Part shown: piece by piece, positions 6,939-14,384 of the stretch
Layout of the letters: each line of letters opens with the position of its first letter
Position numbering within the stretch: the first letter of the stretch is position 1
Source: Acidobacteriaceae bacterium
GTDB lineage: Bacteria; Acidobacteriota; Terriglobia; Terriglobales; Acidobacteriaceae
Reading direction: 5' to 3'
DNA length: 15,450 nucleotides
Assembly (NCBI GenBank): GCA_003133425.1
Contig: PKXI01000233.1
Location: 1 to 15,450, forward strand
Made by a program: the position numbers and the translations under genes
Notes under the pieces: generated by a model
The model's database searches: none
The model's input: the letters and a program-made list of their open reading frames with translations, nothing else
What the model was told of the DNA's origin: nothing

Positions 6939-7051
6939 AGCGGTTTCGATTCACGTGTTGCCATCTGAAGATCATGCGAGGTGGCATTTTCTTGAGGAAA
7001 ATGCCACTTGGAGTCTACGTTTCTGTAAAGAGCAGAATCGAAACCGCTGTA
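6936..7051. mobile_element. MITE-like nested palindromic element
   Basis: The ends are inverted repeats: GAGCGGTTTCGATTC (6938-6952) and, on the other strand, CAGCGGTTTCGATTC (7049-7035), identical at 14 of 15 positions. TA flanks both ends (6936-6937 and 7050-7051), the target duplication of IS630/Tc1-type transposition. Nested inside is a perfect 11-bp hairpin, GTGGCATTTTC (6981-6991) with its complement at 6997-7007 and a 5-nt loop. There is no internal ORF, so it could only move with help from elsewhere. The left TA is part of the hyaD stop codon. Alternatives are a REP-like repeat or the folded 3' end of the hydrogenase mRNA. It lacks a T-run, so it is not a standard terminator. Copy number in the genome is unknown. 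Confidence 0.55.
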
Positions 7052-7052
7052 G

Positions 7053-7210
7053 CCGGCGAGCGCGGTGGTCGGGCGCAACGCGCGATCGAGTTGCTTATTC
7101 TCCTGTTCCTTTATTGCAAGCTCGCATTGCCCCGCTACCCACATCATTGAGCTCTAACACAAGACATTTCACGTTTTACTTTCATAGTGCGTCCGTGATT
7201 TACCCGTATC
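7053..7210. other. Intergenic stretch with no recognised feature
   Basis: Between the palindromic element and the candidate promoter of the alpha-galactosidase gene I see no convincing coding frame, hairpin with a T-run or repeat. Short open frames here lack a ribosome site and family-like sequence. Confidence 0.5.
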
Positions 7211-7253
7211 TTGCGCGGGGGGTAGTCCAGCATGAATAATGGGAGGCGCTTTC
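7211..7253 (+). promoter_or_regulatory. Candidate promoter with LacI-type operator for the alpha-galactosidase gene
   Basis: TTGCGC (7211-7216) and AATAAT (7235-7240, 5 of 6 matches) are 18 bp apart and predict a start near 7247. Lying over that start, GGAGGCGCTTTC (7242-7253; GAAAGCGCCTCC on the other strand) matches 10 of 12 positions of the palindrome GAAAGCGCTTTC. Its central CG is typical of LacI-family operators. Repressor binding there would block transcription until sugar is present. The -35 is weak and no regulator gene is nearby. Confidence 0.28.
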
Positions 7254-7291
7254 GATCAGGTTGAAGGTGTGCCGTAAAGCGGGGAGATGCG

Positions 7292-9001
7292 ATGAGCAAG
7301 CGCGGATGCATGACGACGAAGGTGGCGATTGGCGTGGCGATCACGGCGGTCTTGCTGTGCGTATCTGCAAACCTGCGGGCGCAAAAGGCTACCGCCATTC
7401 CGCTGCCGCCGATGGGCTGGTCTTCGTGGAACAGCTTTTCAAACACCGTCGATTCGCAGGTGATCGTGGATCAGGCCAAGGCGATGATTGCTACCGGGAT
7501 GCACAAGGTGGGCTATCAATACCTCAATATTGATGAGGGTTGGTGGCTTGGCCAGCGCGATGAGCATAGCAACATCGTTGTCGATCCGAAGGCTTGGCCG
7601 GCTCTCGCTCCGGGCGAACGCGCTGGGGATATGTCGAACATCGTTCGCTATATTCACGGTCTCGGCTTGAAAGCAGGAATCTACACGGACGCCGGCCGGG
7701 ATGGCTGTGGCACATTTTCACCGGACCTTGGATCCGGCTATCCGAACGAAGGAAGCGAAGGACATTACGAACAGGACTTTCTGCAGTTCGCGAAGTGGGG
7801 ATTCGATTATGTGAAGGTGGACTGGTGCGGTGGCAACAAGGAGAATCTCGATCCCGCGGTTCAGTATGCCGAGATTGCGAGAGCGATTGCCAGGGCGGAG
7901 GCCATCACAGGGCATCGGCTGTACTATTCGATTTGCAATTGGGGCAAGCAGAGCCCTTGGACCTGGGCACCGAATGTTGGCGGCGTGACAGCCGACATCT
8001 GGCGGACCAGTGGGGATATCGTCGCTCCGATAGTGGCGGGGAGCAAGAACGCTGGCCGCAGAGCAAGCTTCAAAAAGATGCTCTCCAACTTCGACCAGGG
8101 GATTCATCCTGAGGCGCAGCACACGGGATTCTATAACGATCCGGACATGATGGTTATCGGGATGCCGGGGCTGACCGATGCCGAGAACCGCGTGCATATG
8201 AGCCTCTGGGCCATCTTTGGCGCGCCGCTGCTTGTGGGTGCCGACCTCACCCAGCTGAGCGATGCGACGCTGGCCACGCTCACCAATCCTGCGGTGATTG
8301 CCATCGATCAGGATGCGCTGGGGCTGCAGGCAGTAAAGGTGGGAGAAGAAGTTGGAGGCCTTGAGGTCTGGTCGAAGCGGCTGGCCACGCCCGGAGAACG
8401 GGCCATCCTGCTTCTGAATCGCGCGGATGAAGCATCGTCGATCATCGTGGCGCCGTTCACTGTGTCCTGGAAAGACCTTGGACTGGACGGTTCATCGGCG
8501 ACCGTGAGCGACCCGTTGGCAGGGAAGGATCTCGGAAGTTTCGACAAACACTACACCGCAACAGTGCCGCGAGGAGACGCAGTCCTGCTCATCGTTCGCG
8601 GTACAGAGGCGAAATCGAATCGAATCTTGCCATCGCCTACAACCAAGGCAACGCACGAGGGCAGCGGCGCCACTCAAAGCGAACAGACATTCAGCATCAA
8701 GGCTTCCGCCTGCGACCAGCCATTCGCGGCCGTGCAGATCGAGTACAAGAACCCGGACGCATCCCCTCGCATCGCCGAACTCCGGGTGAACGAACAAGAT
8801 GCGACACGAATAGCGTTTCCTCCCACGGGCGCTGCGGAGGGCTCCGTCTGGATTCAGGTGCGGCTGAGCGAGGCAGGAACCGCTGCCGCAGCGAGCAACA
8901 ATCTGAGATTCTCATCGGCCAGCGGCCAGGCTTCTAAGATCGACTCCATCTTTCTCTATCCAAACGAGATCTGCGGAGGAAACGGGCCGGGGACGCGATA
9001 G
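7292..9001 (+). CDS. Secreted GH27 alpha-galactosidase
   Basis: This predicted exported retaining alpha-galactosidase (or close GH27 activity such as alpha-N-acetylgalactosaminidase) has 569 residues. Residues 1 to about 31 are a signal peptide with a hydrophobic core at 11-25, cleaved near LRAQ. The barrel begins at PPMGWSSWNSF (39-49). NIDEGWW (79-85) gives the substrate-contact acidic pair. YVKVDWCGG places the nucleophile at D177, and WRTSGD places the acid/base at D242. NDPDMM and APLLVGADL follow as in the family. After the antiparallel C-terminal domain, roughly the last 110 residues form an extra beta-rich region that could be a carbohydrate-binding module; I cannot name its family. 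The ATG at 7292 has GGGGAG (7281-7286) 5 nt upstream. The gene stands alone. Confidence 0.9.
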   Translation: MSKRGCMTTKVAIGVAITAVLLCVSANLRAQKATAIPLPPMGWSSWNSFSNTVDSQVIVDQAKAMIATGMHKVGYQYLNIDEGWWLGQRDEHSNIVVDPKAWPALAPGERAGDMSNIVRYIHGLGLKAGIYTDAGRDGCGTFSPDLGSGYPNEGSEGHYEQDFLQFAKWGFDYVKVDWCGGNKENLDPAVQYAEIARAIARAEAITGHRLYYSICNWGKQSPWTWAPNVGGVTADIWRTSGDIVAPIVAGSKNAGRRASFKKMLSNFDQGIHPEAQHTGFYNDPDMMVIGMPGLTDAENRVHMSLWAIFGAPLLVGADLTQLSDATLATLTNPAVIAIDQDALGLQAVKVGEEVGGLEVWSKRLATPGERAILLLNRADEASSIIVAPFTVSWKDLGLDGSSATVSDPLAGKDLGSFDKHYTATVPRGDAVLLIVRGTEAKSNRILPSPTTKATHEGSGATQSEQTFSIKASACDQPFAAVQIEYKNPDASPRIAELRVNEQDATRIAFPPTGAAEGSVWIQVRLSEAGTAAAASNNLRFSSASGQASKIDSIFLYPNEICGGNGPGTR

Positions 9002-9021
9002 CGGCAGAGAAAAACTAAAAT

Positions 9022-9053
9022 TTGCGTTTCTCCCACCTTCCGGCTAACATAAT
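9022..9053 (+). promoter_or_regulatory. Candidate promoter for the siroheme reductase/cysG unit
   Basis: TTGCGT (9022-9027) and TAACAT (9045-9050) are 17 bp apart. An overlapping CATAAT (9048-9053) is closer to the -10 consensus but sits 20 bp from that -35. The sequence here is locally AT-rich and lies 20 bp past the previous stop codon. It would give a leader of about 165 nt that includes the hairpin at 9155-9185. Confidence 0.25.
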
Positions 9054-9154
9054 TTTATGGATGGTATGACCTGTTGTCGCTTCTGTACGCACCCTCGCGC
9101 GCACAGGTAACCTGGGTCTGAAAGTCCGATCGTAAATCCAAGTTTCCCCGATTG

Positions 9155-9185
9155 CCCGCGATACAGCCAAGCTGTCGCGGGTTTT
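9155..9185 (+). terminator. Terminator-like hairpin in the leader of the siroheme reductase gene
   Basis: CCCGCGA (9155-9161) pairs with TCGCGGG (9175-9181). Inside, CAGC (9164-9167) pairs with GCTG (9171-9174) around a 3-nt loop, leaving a 2-nt bulge. TTTTCTGTT follows at once. It is 39 nt upstream of the reductase ATG and about 150 nt past the alpha-galactosidase stop. It could end alpha-galactosidase transcripts, or act as an attenuator if the reductase promoter lies upstream of it. I do not recognise a known riboswitch aptamer before it. Confidence 0.55.
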
Positions 9186-9223
9186 CTGTTCCCGCCGAAG
9201 GATGCGTCAAAGCAAAGGAAGAA

Positions 9224-10921
9224 ATGACCCAAGCTGCTGAAGTAAAAGAGACGAAAGCCCAGCGTGCCGAGCGCCTCAAGCGCGAAAAGAATCCCTGGGA
9301 GGTCTTCAACGAGGTGCGCGAATTCGCTCGCACCGGCCGCTCCAGTGTTGTCCCCGAGTGGGCCTCTACCTACTTCAAGTGGTGGGGTATCTACACGCAG
9401 GGCGATGGAGTAGGCGCTGTCGGCGGCAAGGGCGGAGAAGGCCTGGCCTCCGATTGGTTCATGATGCGCATCGGCATTCCGAATGGCATCATCTCTGCCA
9501 GCCAGCTTCGAGCTATTGGCGGAATCACGCGCAAGTATGCCCGCAACCTGGCCGACATTACCGTGCGCCAGAACATTCAGCTTCACTGGCTCAGCATCGA
9601 ATCGCTGCCTGAGGTAGTGGATGCTCTGGCCGCCATCGGCTTATCTCCGAAAGGCGCCTGCGGCGACGTAGTGCGTAATGTAACCGGTTGCCCGCTGGCC
9701 GGAGTGGCAGCCGATGAGCTGATTGATGCTTCGCCCATCGCCATCGAGATTGCGCACCTGCTAACGGCCAATCCCGAGTTCTACAATCTGCCGCGCAAGT
9801 TCAAGATCTGTGCGACAGGATGCCCCTCGTGGTGCAGCTATCCGGAGATCAACGACGTCGCCCTCACGGCCGTAAAGCACAACGGCGAAGTTGGCTATTC
9901 GTTGCGCGTCGGCGGGGGCCTCTCGAACGAGCCGCATCTGGCTGTGCGTCTTGATGCTTTCGTTCTTCCGCATCAGGCTGTGCAGGTTGCAAAGGCTGTG
10001 GCCGAGATCTTCCGCGACCAGCAGGGGCTGCGCGAAAGCCGCGAGCGCGCACGGATGAAGTATCTATTTATGAAGGAAGGCTGGACTGCGGAGAGCTTTC
10101 TTACCGAACTCCAGTCGAGGCTCGACTTCAAGCTGTTGCCGGGCGTTCCCGAGCAGGTGCCCGACGACATTCTCCGCGACCACGTGGGCATCCATCCACA
10201 GCGGCAGCCGGGCTTGAGCTATGTAGGAGCGTCAGTGCTTCGCGGGCGCATGACGGGCGAGCAGTTGGAGGCCGCGGCTGATTTGGCCGAGCGCTTCGGC
10301 AGTGGTGCTCTGCGCGCAACCGTCTCACAGAACCTGGTATTCATCGACATCCCCAACAACAAGACTACGGAGCTGACGCGGGAGCTGAACCAGATCGGTC
10401 TTCAGGTGGATGGCTCCAACTTCTGGCGCGGCGCCATTGCCTGCACCGGCACCGAGTTCTGCAAGCTCGCCATCACTGAGACCAAGGGCTTCACGCGCTG
10501 GCTTGTGGATGAGCTTGAAGAGCGCCTGCCGCAATTTGACCAGCAGCTCAAGCTGCACGTGACCGGATGCCCCAACGGCTGCGGTCAGCATTGGATTGCT
10601 GACATTGGCCTCGAGGGCAAGAAGATCAAGCACGAAGGCAAGCTGACCGATGCATACTACTTCTGCCTCGGCGGAGCAGTGGGGCAGCACGCGGCTGTTT
10701 CGCGGCCCGTGGGTTATCGCAGCCCGGCGGCGCTGGTTCCGGAAGCGATTGAGCGCTTGTTACGCCACTACCTGGCCGGCCGCCAGCCCGAAGAGAACCT
10801 TCGCGCATGGTTCGGCCGCCACTCCAACGACGAACTCCGCGCCCAACTCGCTGGGGAGACTTTGGCGCCGGTGGAACGTGACTTGCCCGCAGGCCGCGTG
10901 CCCCACGGAGCGGCGGATTGA
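9224..10921 (+). CDS. nirA: Siroheme [4Fe-4S] nitrite/sulfite reductase (NirA/SirA type)
   Basis: This cytosolic six-electron reductase acts on nitrite (to ammonium) or sulfite (to sulfide), probably with ferredoxin as donor. It has 565 residues, with two repeats of the nitrite/sulfite reductase fold. The cluster and siroheme ligands are C407 and C413 (CTGTEFC) and C449 and C453 (CPNGC). The context TGTEFCKLAITETK is of the NirA/actinobacterial SirA type, unlike the CysI type. VRNVTGCPLAG in the first half also fits NirA. M. tuberculosis SirA, long called NirA, reduces sulfite, so motifs alone do not settle the substrate. The ATG at 9224 follows AAGGAAG (9215-9221) closely; an upstream start at 9152 would run through the leader hairpin and is rejected. 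cysG follows after 10 nt and supplies the siroheme. Confidence 0.88.
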   Translation: MTQAAEVKETKAQRAERLKREKNPWEVFNEVREFARTGRSSVVPEWASTYFKWWGIYTQGDGVGAVGGKGGEGLASDWFMMRIGIPNGIISASQLRAIGGITRKYARNLADITVRQNIQLHWLSIESLPEVVDALAAIGLSPKGACGDVVRNVTGCPLAGVAADELIDASPIAIEIAHLLTANPEFYNLPRKFKICATGCPSWCSYPEINDVALTAVKHNGEVGYSLRVGGGLSNEPHLAVRLDAFVLPHQAVQVAKAVAEIFRDQQGLRESRERARMKYLFMKEGWTAESFLTELQSRLDFKLLPGVPEQVPDDILRDHVGIHPQRQPGLSYVGASVLRGRMTGEQLEAAADLAERFGSGALRATVSQNLVFIDIPNNKTTELTRELNQIGLQVDGSNFWRGAIACTGTEFCKLAITETKGFTRWLVDELEERLPQFDQQLKLHVTGCPNGCGQHWIADIGLEGKKIKHEGKLTDAYYFCLGGAVGQHAAVSRPVGYRSPAALVPEAIERLLRHYLAGRQPEENLRAWFGRHSNDELRAQLAGETLAPVERDLPAGRVPHGAAD

Positions 10922-10931
10922 GGAAAAGAGC

Positions 10932-12317
10932 ATGAGCCTTCTACCGATCTTTCTCAAACTCGACGGCCGGCCCTGCCTGTTGGTGGGTGCGGGCAATGTC
11001 GCGCTGGACAAGATTGGTTCGCTGCTCAAGACTGGGCTCAAGCTGCGTGTTGTGGCGCCCGAGGCCCGGACTGAGATTCAGCAGTTGGCTCTGGATGGCA
11101 AGCTTGAATGGGTTCAGCGTCCGTTTGACCCTGCAGATCTCGATGGCAACTTCCTGGTGATTACAGCGACCGATTCTGCCGAGGTAAACCGCGCCATTTA
11201 CGAGGGAGCGTTGGAGCGCAACATTCTCTGCAACAGCGTAGACGACATTCCGAATTGCGATTTCTTTTTCGGTTCGGTGGTCAACCGCGGCGACCTGCAA
11301 ATCGCCATCTCGACCGCCGGAGAAAGCCCCGCATTCGCCCAGCGCCTGCGCCGCGAGATCGATGAGCAACTGCCGGATGATCTGGGCCCTTGGCTGGAAA
11401 GCCTCGGAAAACTGCGCCGCGAAGTTCTGGCCACTCATCCTCCTGGCGAGGGGCGGAAATTGTTGCTGCACCAGCTGGCGCAGCGGCAAGTGTGCGAGTC
11501 GCGGTCTTGCCCGTCGCGCCTGTTGGCCGTTGCGCCGCAAGCGAAGCAGGGAAGCGAACACGCCGAAGCTGAACATGGCCAGGTTGCGCTGGTGGGAGCA
11601 GGTCCGGGCGATCCAGAGTTGCTCACCGTGAAGGCAGTGCGCCTCATCCGGACCGCCGATGTTGTTCTTCACGACGACCTTGTTCCAGAGGCGATTCTCG
11701 ATTTGGCGTCGCCCTCGGCGGAGATCGTCAATGTTGGCAAGAGGTGCGGCACCAAGACCATCACGCAGGACGAGATCAACATACTGATGATCGAGCATGC
11801 GCGTGAAAATCGCAGTGTGGTCCGCCTCAAGAGCGGTGATCCGCTTTTGTTTGGCAGAGCGGCTGAAGAGATTGCAGCCCTCACGGAAGCAGGCGTTTCC
11901 TTTGAGGTTGTCCCCGGTGTCTCCGCAGCCTTTGCTGCCGCTGCTGCCATCGGTTGTTCGCTCACGGATCGAGACCTGGCGTCGAACGTCATCTTCTCAA
12001 CAGGGCATCATGCGCAATCGCACAACCACGCTGCACTGCCTGCTCTTGAAGATGCGACGCGCGTGGTTTACATGCCTGGACGCGATCTTCGTCTACTGGC
12101 CGAGGAGTGGCTCCAAGAAGGCCTGCCGGCGGATCTGCCCTGCGTCGTGGTTTCGCGGGCAGCGCAACCGGATCAAGATGTCGTACACACGACGCTTGGC
12201 GCGCTCGGCGAGACCGAGCCGGCGGCAGCGCCCAGCCTTTTGATCGCAGGATGGGCGGTAAAGGAACGTGTCGCGCAACGGCGGTTGGATTCAGATTCCA
12301 CGCTCGCATCGGCATAG
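10932..12317 (+). CDS. cysG: Siroheme synthase (precorrin-2 dehydrogenase/ferrochelatase fused to uroporphyrinogen-III methyltransferase)
   Basis: This trifunctional enzyme converts uroporphyrinogen III to siroheme: two SAM methylations, NAD+-dependent oxidation and iron insertion. It has 461 residues against 457 in E. coli. Residues 1 to about 200 are the Met8-like half, with Rossmann loop VGAGNVA (18-24) and D104 in NSVDD. Residues about 215-461 are the methyltransferase half, with VGAGPGDPELLT (221-232), D248 in LHDDLV, K270 in GKRCG and RLKSGDPLLFGR (298-309). D104, D248 and K270 fall at the same numbers as the E. coli catalytic residues. The family GGDP reads SGDP, a mild change. The ATG at 10932 is 7 nt after AGGA (10921-10924). 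An open frame reaching back to 10650 overlaps the reductase and is not used. It is co-transcribed with the reductase. Confidence 0.93.
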   Translation: MSLLPIFLKLDGRPCLLVGAGNVALDKIGSLLKTGLKLRVVAPEARTEIQQLALDGKLEWVQRPFDPADLDGNFLVITATDSAEVNRAIYEGALERNILCNSVDDIPNCDFFFGSVVNRGDLQIAISTAGESPAFAQRLRREIDEQLPDDLGPWLESLGKLRREVLATHPPGEGRKLLLHQLAQRQVCESRSCPSRLLAVAPQAKQGSEHAEAEHGQVALVGAGPGDPELLTVKAVRLIRTADVVLHDDLVPEAILDLASPSAEIVNVGKRCGTKTITQDEINILMIEHARENRSVVRLKSGDPLLFGRAAEEIAALTEAGVSFEVVPGVSAAFAAAAAIGCSLTDRDLASNVIFSTGHHAQSHNHAALPALEDATRVVYMPGRDLRLLAEEWLQEGLPADLPCVVVSRAAQPDQDVVHTTLGALGETEPAAAPSLLIAGWAVKERVAQRRLDSDSTLASA

Positions 12318-12397
12318 ATATCCTATGGGGCTTGTCCTCCATACGAGCCAGCTACGCCTACATTTGTCCTGAGAGTAAATCCCTTTCTTTCAGGAGG

Positions 12398-12420
12398 TTG
12401 CGGCGAATATTTCGTCGCAA
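12398..12420. repeat. Inverted repeat downstream of cysG
   Basis: Ten-base arms (12398-12407 and 12411-12420) around the loop TAT can pair fully, with one G-U, in RNA: TTGCGGCGAA with TTCGTCGCAA. No T-run follows, so it is not a standard terminator. It could be an operator for the methyltransferase gene or a 3'-end stabilising hairpin for the reductase/cysG mRNA. It lies in an AT-rich gap of 250 bp that otherwise shows no gene. Confidence 0.4.
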
Positions 12421-12567
12421 GTGATTGATTATAAACGTCTTACTTGCATTGAATAGATTACAAAGGGGTTACGGGGTCTTTTTTTTCAAGAAATTCCAGT
12501 AAAAATCAATCGACAGTCTGTGATTTGCCTGCTACATTTGCAACTCGACTCAAAACGAGAGGCAACC

Positions 12568-13599
12568 ATGTCAGCAGCAGCTTCCCCTCGAGCGCCGCCG
12601 CCGCCGCAAGCCCAACTTATGCAGATGGCGTACGGCTTCTGCACTACGTTTCTCCTCAGAACAGCCGCCCAGTTGAGCCTGGCCGACCATCTTGCCGACG
12701 GCCCCAAGTCTGTTGAGCAGCTCGCGGCTGCCACCAAGACCAACGCCCCTGCGCTTTTCCGGCTGCTGCGGACTCTCGCAGGGATCGGAATTTTCAGCGA
12801 GGACGAATCGCAACAATTCTCACTGACTCCGCTCGCCGAGCCCCTTCGCTCGGGCATCCCCGGCTCGGTCCGAACGTCGATCCTCTCCATCACCGGGGAT
12901 CTTTTCATCATTCCCTGGTCGAAACTCCTCTACTCGGTTCAGACCGGGCAGCCCTCGTTCGATAAGCATTTTGGCGCGCCCTTCTTCGATTACCTGACCG
13001 GGGTGCGGGAAGAGGCCGCCTGGTTTCACGACATGCTCATCGGCTTCAACTACCCGGATGCCCCCGCCGTTGCAGACGCCTATAGCTTCACTCCTTACGC
13101 CAGGATCGCCGACATCGGCGGAGCTACGGGGCACATGCTTACCACCGTGCTCGCCAGCCACCCGGGGCCAACCGGAATCGTGTTTGATCTTGCGGAAAAT
13201 CAGGCTGGCGCCGAGGAATTGATCCAGTCGCGCGGAATGGCGGATCGGGTCGGATTCATCGCCGGCAGCTTTTTCGAGGACATCCCCACCGGCTGCGACC
13301 TCTACATGATGTCGCATGTTATCCATGATTGGAGCGAGGAACAATGCCTCACAATCCTCGCCAACTGCCACCGCGCCATGCCGCAAGGCAGCCGCCTCCT
13401 CATCATTGAAAGCGTGTTGCCCGAAGGCAATTCGTTCCACCCCGGCAAGATGCTCGACATCAGCATGCTCACCCTGACCCCGGGACAAGAGCGCAGCGAG
13501 CCCGAGTACCGCGCCCTCCTCGAAAAGGCGAAGTTCAAATTGAATCGGGTGATTCCGACAAGCTCGGCGGTGAGCATTGTCGAAGCCCTTCCGGCGTGA
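12568..13599 (+). CDS. SAM-dependent O-methyltransferase (COMT-like, family 2)
   Basis: This predicted dimeric enzyme methylates a hydroxyl group on a small molecule; the substrate is not identifiable. It has 343 residues. After a Pro-rich start (RAPPPPQ, 8-14) comes a helical dimerisation/winged-helix domain (about 15-95). A Rossmann SAM domain follows, with motif I DIGGATG (182-188) and FDLAE (206-210) for the SAM ribose. The catalytic base H253 lies in HDW, and LLIIESVLPEG is the next conserved strand. The second G of the common DIGGGxG is Ala, a tolerated change. The ATG at 12568 is 5 nt after GAGAGG (12557-12562). An in-frame GTG at 12520 would add 16 residues unlike the family. Relatives include plant COMT, CrtF and polyketide O-methyltransferases. 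No biosynthetic cluster surrounds it, so its pathway is unknown. Confidence 0.85.
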   Translation: MSAAASPRAPPPPQAQLMQMAYGFCTTFLLRTAAQLSLADHLADGPKSVEQLAAATKTNAPALFRLLRTLAGIGIFSEDESQQFSLTPLAEPLRSGIPGSVRTSILSITGDLFIIPWSKLLYSVQTGQPSFDKHFGAPFFDYLTGVREEAAWFHDMLIGFNYPDAPAVADAYSFTPYARIADIGGATGHMLTTVLASHPGPTGIVFDLAENQAGAEELIQSRGMADRVGFIAGSFFEDIPTGCDLYMMSHVIHDWSEEQCLTILANCHRAMPQGSRLLIIESVLPEGNSFHPGKMLDISMLTLTPGQERSEPEYRALLEKAKFKLNRVIPTSSAVSIVEALPA

Positions 13600-13654
13600 T
13601 TCCGGAGTGGAAAACCCGCCATTACCTGTGCCCGGAAACTGTTAACCTAAAGGC

Positions 13655-14350
13655 ATGAAATTCGGTGTTCTGGTTTTTCCTGGTTCCAACTGCGACCACG
13701 ATACGTACCATGTGATTGCCGAAGTGGCAAAGCAGCCGGTCACCTTCCTCTGGCACGATTCTGAGGATCTCGGCGGAGTGGATGCAGTGCTGGTCCCCGG
13801 TGGGTTTGCCTATGGCGACTACCTGCGCACCGGCGCAATTGCGCGTTTTTCTCCCGTCATGCAATCGGTGAAGCGCTTTGCCGATGGCGGCGGGCTCGTG
13901 CTCGGCATCTGCAACGGTTTCCAGATTCTGACTGAGGCCGGTCTGCTCCCTGGAGCGCTGATGCGCAATGCGGGGCTCAAGTACATCTGCAAGCAGGTTC
14001 ATCTGCGCGTAGAAACCACGAACAGTCCGTTCACAAACCAGTTGTCAAAAAGTGAAGTACTGCAGATGCCGATTGGGCACATGGAAGGGAATTACTTCTG
14101 CGAGCCGGACGAGTTGCATCGCCTGGAGGCTGACGACCGAATCGCCTTCCGCTACGTTACTCCTCAAGGCGAGACGACCGCGGAGGCCAATCCCAATGGT
14201 TCTCTCAGCAACATTGCAGGCATCCTAAACGCGGGGAGAAACGTTCTCGGCATGATGCCTCATCCCGACAGGTCGAGCGAGCAATTGCTGGGATCCGCGG
14301 ACGGCTGGAAGATTTTTTCGTCCATGGTTCAGGTCCTGGCGACGCGCTGA
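13655..14350 (+). CDS. purQ: Phosphoribosylformylglycinamidine synthase, glutaminase subunit
   Basis: This class I glutamine amidotransferase releases ammonia from glutamine for PurL in the fourth step of purine synthesis. It has 231 residues, the normal length for the stand-alone subunit, which works with small PurL and PurS. Visible motifs are VFPGSNCD (7-14), [11 protein letters not shown] (48-58), nucleophile C86 in GICNGFQIL, and H203 in MMPHPDR. The usual triad Glu two residues after that His is Asp here (D205, codon GAC). The change is conservative but unusual. The ribosome site is weak: AAAGG sits directly before the ATG. No purS or purL is adjacent; the next gene downstream is an unrelated phosphatase. 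The gap after the methyltransferase gene is only 55 nt, with no clear terminator. Confidence 0.95.
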   Translation: MKFGVLVFPGSNCDHDTYHVIAEVAKQPVTFLWHDSEDLGGVDAVLVPGGFAYGDYLRTGAIARFSPVMQSVKRFADGGGLVLGICNGFQILTEAGLLPGALMRNAGLKYICKQVHLRVETTNSPFTNQLSKSEVLQMPIGHMEGNYFCEPDELHRLEADDRIAFRYVTPQGETTAEANPNGSLSNIAGILNAGRNVLGMMPHPDRSSEQLLGSADGWKIFSSMVQVLATR

Positions 14351-14384
14351 AGTCCCTGCTGCGTGGGACTGGAAACTGCAAACG

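Noticed and set aside
9054..9154. A SAM, cobalamin or other known riboswitch ahead of the siroheme reductase
   Set aside because: I could not match the conserved core of any aptamer I know. Only short local inverted repeats are visible, so no class is claimed.
10941..11798. A 285-codon minus-strand frame, and a similar one at 12820-13488
   Set aside because: Both are antisense to well-supported genes (cysG and the methyltransferase) and have shadow-type composition.
12465..12490. The 8-T run after GGGGTTACGGGGTC as a Rho-independent terminator
   Set aside because: No complementary C-rich arm lies upstream, so no hairpin forms before the T-run.
13600..13654. A purine riboswitch before purQ
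   Set aside because: The 55-nt gap is too short to hold the aptamer plus an expression platform, and no purine-aptamer core is seen.
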